Of a stretch of 64,000 nt of DNA, positions 62,541 through 64,000 are shown one piece after another (positions within the stretch are counted from its first letter, which is position 1; each line of letters opens with the position of its first letter). The notes beneath the pieces were generated by a model. That model did not search any database. It was not told the origin of the DNA and saw only the letters and a program-made list of their open reading frames with translations. This stretch comes from an uncultured Bacteroides sp. (GTDB lineage: Bacteria > Bacteroidota > Bacteroidia > Bacteroidales > Bacteroidaceae), in NCBI GenBank assembly GCA_949285025.1, contig CASDXG010000060.1, forward strand, positions 1 to 64,000, given 5' to 3'. The translations under genes were made by a program, and so were the position numbers.

Positions 62541-63755
62541 TTATAGCGGTTTTACTTTAAAAAATACCGCAACGGGATTATCGTCGGCCTGTATTTTTTC
62601 ATATAACTCTTTCCATTGCGAAGGAATTTCTATATTGTCTTTCTTCATGGCATCTCGCATGGCGATTAACTGTTGGCCTGAAACTGTTGTTACAAAGAAG
62701 TCCTTGTAGCTGTATATGGGACTCATGTTAAAAATCATGCCTTGCGAATAAATGCAGCCTTTGAATGCGATGTAGTTTTTGGCGTTTTTGTCGTAAAAGG
62801 TATAAAATTGGTCTTTCCCTTCTGTCTTGAATACTAAGTGTGAGGTGTTTTCTGCCAATGTACCGCCTGATAAATACATCGTTCCTTTTGAAAATTCTTT
62901 GAGTTCTTCCATGTTACTCAGGCTTAAGAATTTTTCTTGTGAAAGAGGACTTGCGTGTTTGTAGTCGATTACATATTTCTCGATTATGGCGCTGTCGGTC
63001 ACATTATATAGCGCATTGATGAAATGCGGATGATATAGTATGCCATCGGGGGTATTGGTAAGCGTTTCAAACTGTGTACTTAAATTCTTATTGTCATTGC
63101 GGTTAAATCCGGCTTTCACAATGTTTCCGGTAGAGTCTGTGTACAGAAGGCGGTAATTGTCAAGATTGTTCAAATGAACGTTGCGCTGCCATGAGCATGT
63201 GGCCGATACGAGATTCCCCGATGGAAGGAATTCCATTTCTCCGTTATATCTGAAGTTTACCTCCGTATTTTCTATATAATCCCCGTCTAATGTGAAGTAC
63301 ATTATTTTGCGCTTCTTATTGTCGTAGAGAGCAAGTCGGTCTCTTTTTTCATCAATGGTCATGCCTTGCAGCAAAGAGAATTCGTAGGGGGCTCCTCCTT
63401 TATCTCCGATTCGCTTGATAAAATGCCCGTCTGTTCCGAAAACAAGCACCGCTTCTGCCACTAAATCATCCATGATATAGATATGGTTTTTGTAGACTTT
63501 CATTTGGGTGTTGTAAGCAAACAGCGATTCCTTCGTTGTTTCCAGTGGAACATAAATCAGCGTATCAATGAAATCGGCAAGTTGTATAAGGTCTTCTACC
63601 TTGTCGATGGTAATTGTATCGGCGGTCGATGTAATGTTTTTCACGGTATCGGCAGATAAGGATATCGGTTTAAACCCCATTCCTCTTTGGCGGTTGCTGT
63701 TGCCACCGCAAGACAATAATCCCAAAGAAAAGAGCAAGATATAAAAAAGTTTCAT
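62541..63755 (-). CDS. 6-bladed beta-propeller lipoprotein
   Basis: A 404-residue lipoprotein with lipobox LLSC (Cys16), followed by neutral GGNSNRQ, so probably not surface exported. It has the NHL-like repeats of the Bacteroidetes 6-bladed beta-propeller family (BF3164-like): DDLVAEAVLVFGTDGHFIKR, LLQGMTIDEKRDRLALYDNK, PLETTKESLF near the start. Family function is unknown. The upstream 245 bp hold a candidate -7 box and nested small inverted repeats (ATTATCCA/TGGATAAT and ATCCAT/ATGGAT). Confidence 0.85.
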   Translation of the reverse strand: MKLFYILLFSLGLLSCGGNSNRQRGMGFKPISLSADTVKNITSTADTITIDKVEDLIQLADFIDTLIYVPLETTKESLFAYNTQMKVYKNHIYIMDDLVAEAVLVFGTDGHFIKRIGDKGGAPYEFSLLQGMTIDEKRDRLALYDNKKRKIMYFTLDGDYIENTEVNFRYNGEMEFLPSGNLVSATCSWQRNVHLNNLDNYRLLYTDSTGNIVKAGFNRNDNKNLSTQFETLTNTPDGILYHPHFINALYNVTDSAIIEKYVIDYKHASPLSQEKFLSLSNMEELKEFSKGTMYLSGGTLAENTSHLVFKTEGKDQFYTFYDKNAKNYIAFKGCIYSQGMIFNMSPIYSYKDFFVTTVSGQQLIAMRDAMKKDNIEIPSQWKELYEKIQADDNPVAVFFKVKPL

Positions 63756-63977
63756 ATTGATTGGTTTTTAAAATGGTTATTATTTAATGTGAACTTCAAA
63801 TTTGATATATGAGATTGTGCGCATGGCTCATATTATCCATCCATGTAATTATGGATTAGTTTCCTTGTATTTGGATAATAAGTCTTATATGTTTTTAGGT
63901 TTTTGTTGATTGTAGTAGAAAAAAATATAGTTTTCATATGTTTGATTTATATTGATGTTACTTCCTTTTGTTTGGGG

Positions 63978-63985
63978 CAAAATTA
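63978..63985 (-). promoter_or_regulatory. Candidate -7 box for the propeller lipoprotein gene
   Basis: TAATTTTG on the minus strand near the window end. It would give a leader of about 215 bases that contains the nested inverted repeats at about 63829-63890. A -33 box would lie at or beyond the window edge and cannot be judged. Confidence 0.35.
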
Positions 63986-64000
63986 TAAAAGATTCATCAA

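Noticed and set aside
1-64000. CRISPR arrays, transposons, prophage genes, tRNA or rRNA genes
   Set aside because: No repeated spacer pattern, transposase, integrase or phage structural protein, and no tRNA-like or rRNA-like sequence was seen.

Overview
The window comes from a Bacteroidales (Bacteroides/Parabacteroides-like) chromosome. The evidence is many Bacteroidetes -7 boxes (TAnnTTTG), families typical of that phylum (DUF4252, DUF4831, DUF1599, DUF3256, BT_3928-type, 6-bladed beta-propeller lipoproteins), lipoproteins with acidic surface-export signals, and a very large set of glycoside hydrolases. No tRNA, rRNA, CRISPR array, insertion sequence or phage gene was seen.

Layout. (1) 1-5.6 kb: an ECF sigma factor, its putative anti-sigma partner and a DUF4252 protein; then on the minus strand a membrane-anchored MutS-like ATPase and O-acetylhomoserine sulfhydrylase (metY); then a hotdog thioesterase. 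(2) 5.7-27.5 kb: ten glycoside hydrolases. Eight run on the plus strand (atypical GH38, GH92, GH43, GH125, GH127-like, GH2, GH97, GH38 with a discoidin domain) and two on the minus strand (GH78, GH76). GH38, GH92, GH125 and GH76 together point to alpha-mannan or mannose-rich glycan breakdown; the others would remove side chains. No SusC/SusD pair and no sugar-sensing regulator lies in the window. (3) 27.9-33.8 kb: lgt, a GH36 alpha-galactosidase, a sugar MFS transporter, a PfkB sugar kinase and a DUF3256 protein. (4) 34-41 kb: a LysM/M23 peptidase; a DUF1599, BT_3928-type, tpiA, SPOR, folE run; dnaG. (5) 41-44 kb: a second, probably surface-exposed GH76, convergent with malate dehydrogenase. 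(6) 44.3-50.3 kb: a biotin operon, bioB-bioA-bioF-bioG-bioC-bioD, tightly packed with overlapping genes. It is preceded by a promoter, about 400 non-coding bases and a strong terminator. (7) 50.4-56.4 kb: DUF4831 and nnr on the minus strand, then hpt, adk, obg, a B3/B4-domain protein and a small basic protein. (8) 56.5-64 kb: an outer-membrane barrel protein, a TonB-dependent receptor and a beta-propeller lipoprotein (BtuB/BtuG-like arrangement), carbonic anhydrase, yaaA, a TlpA-like thioredoxin and a 6-bladed beta-propeller lipoprotein.

The most interesting unexplained element is the 44.35-44.82 kb region before bioB. It has a near-ideal promoter, one segment that could pair with either of two other segments, and a 16-bp terminator just before the biotin genes. 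It fits a structured leader (riboswitch or attenuator) or a free-standing small RNA. I could not match it to an RNA family by eye.
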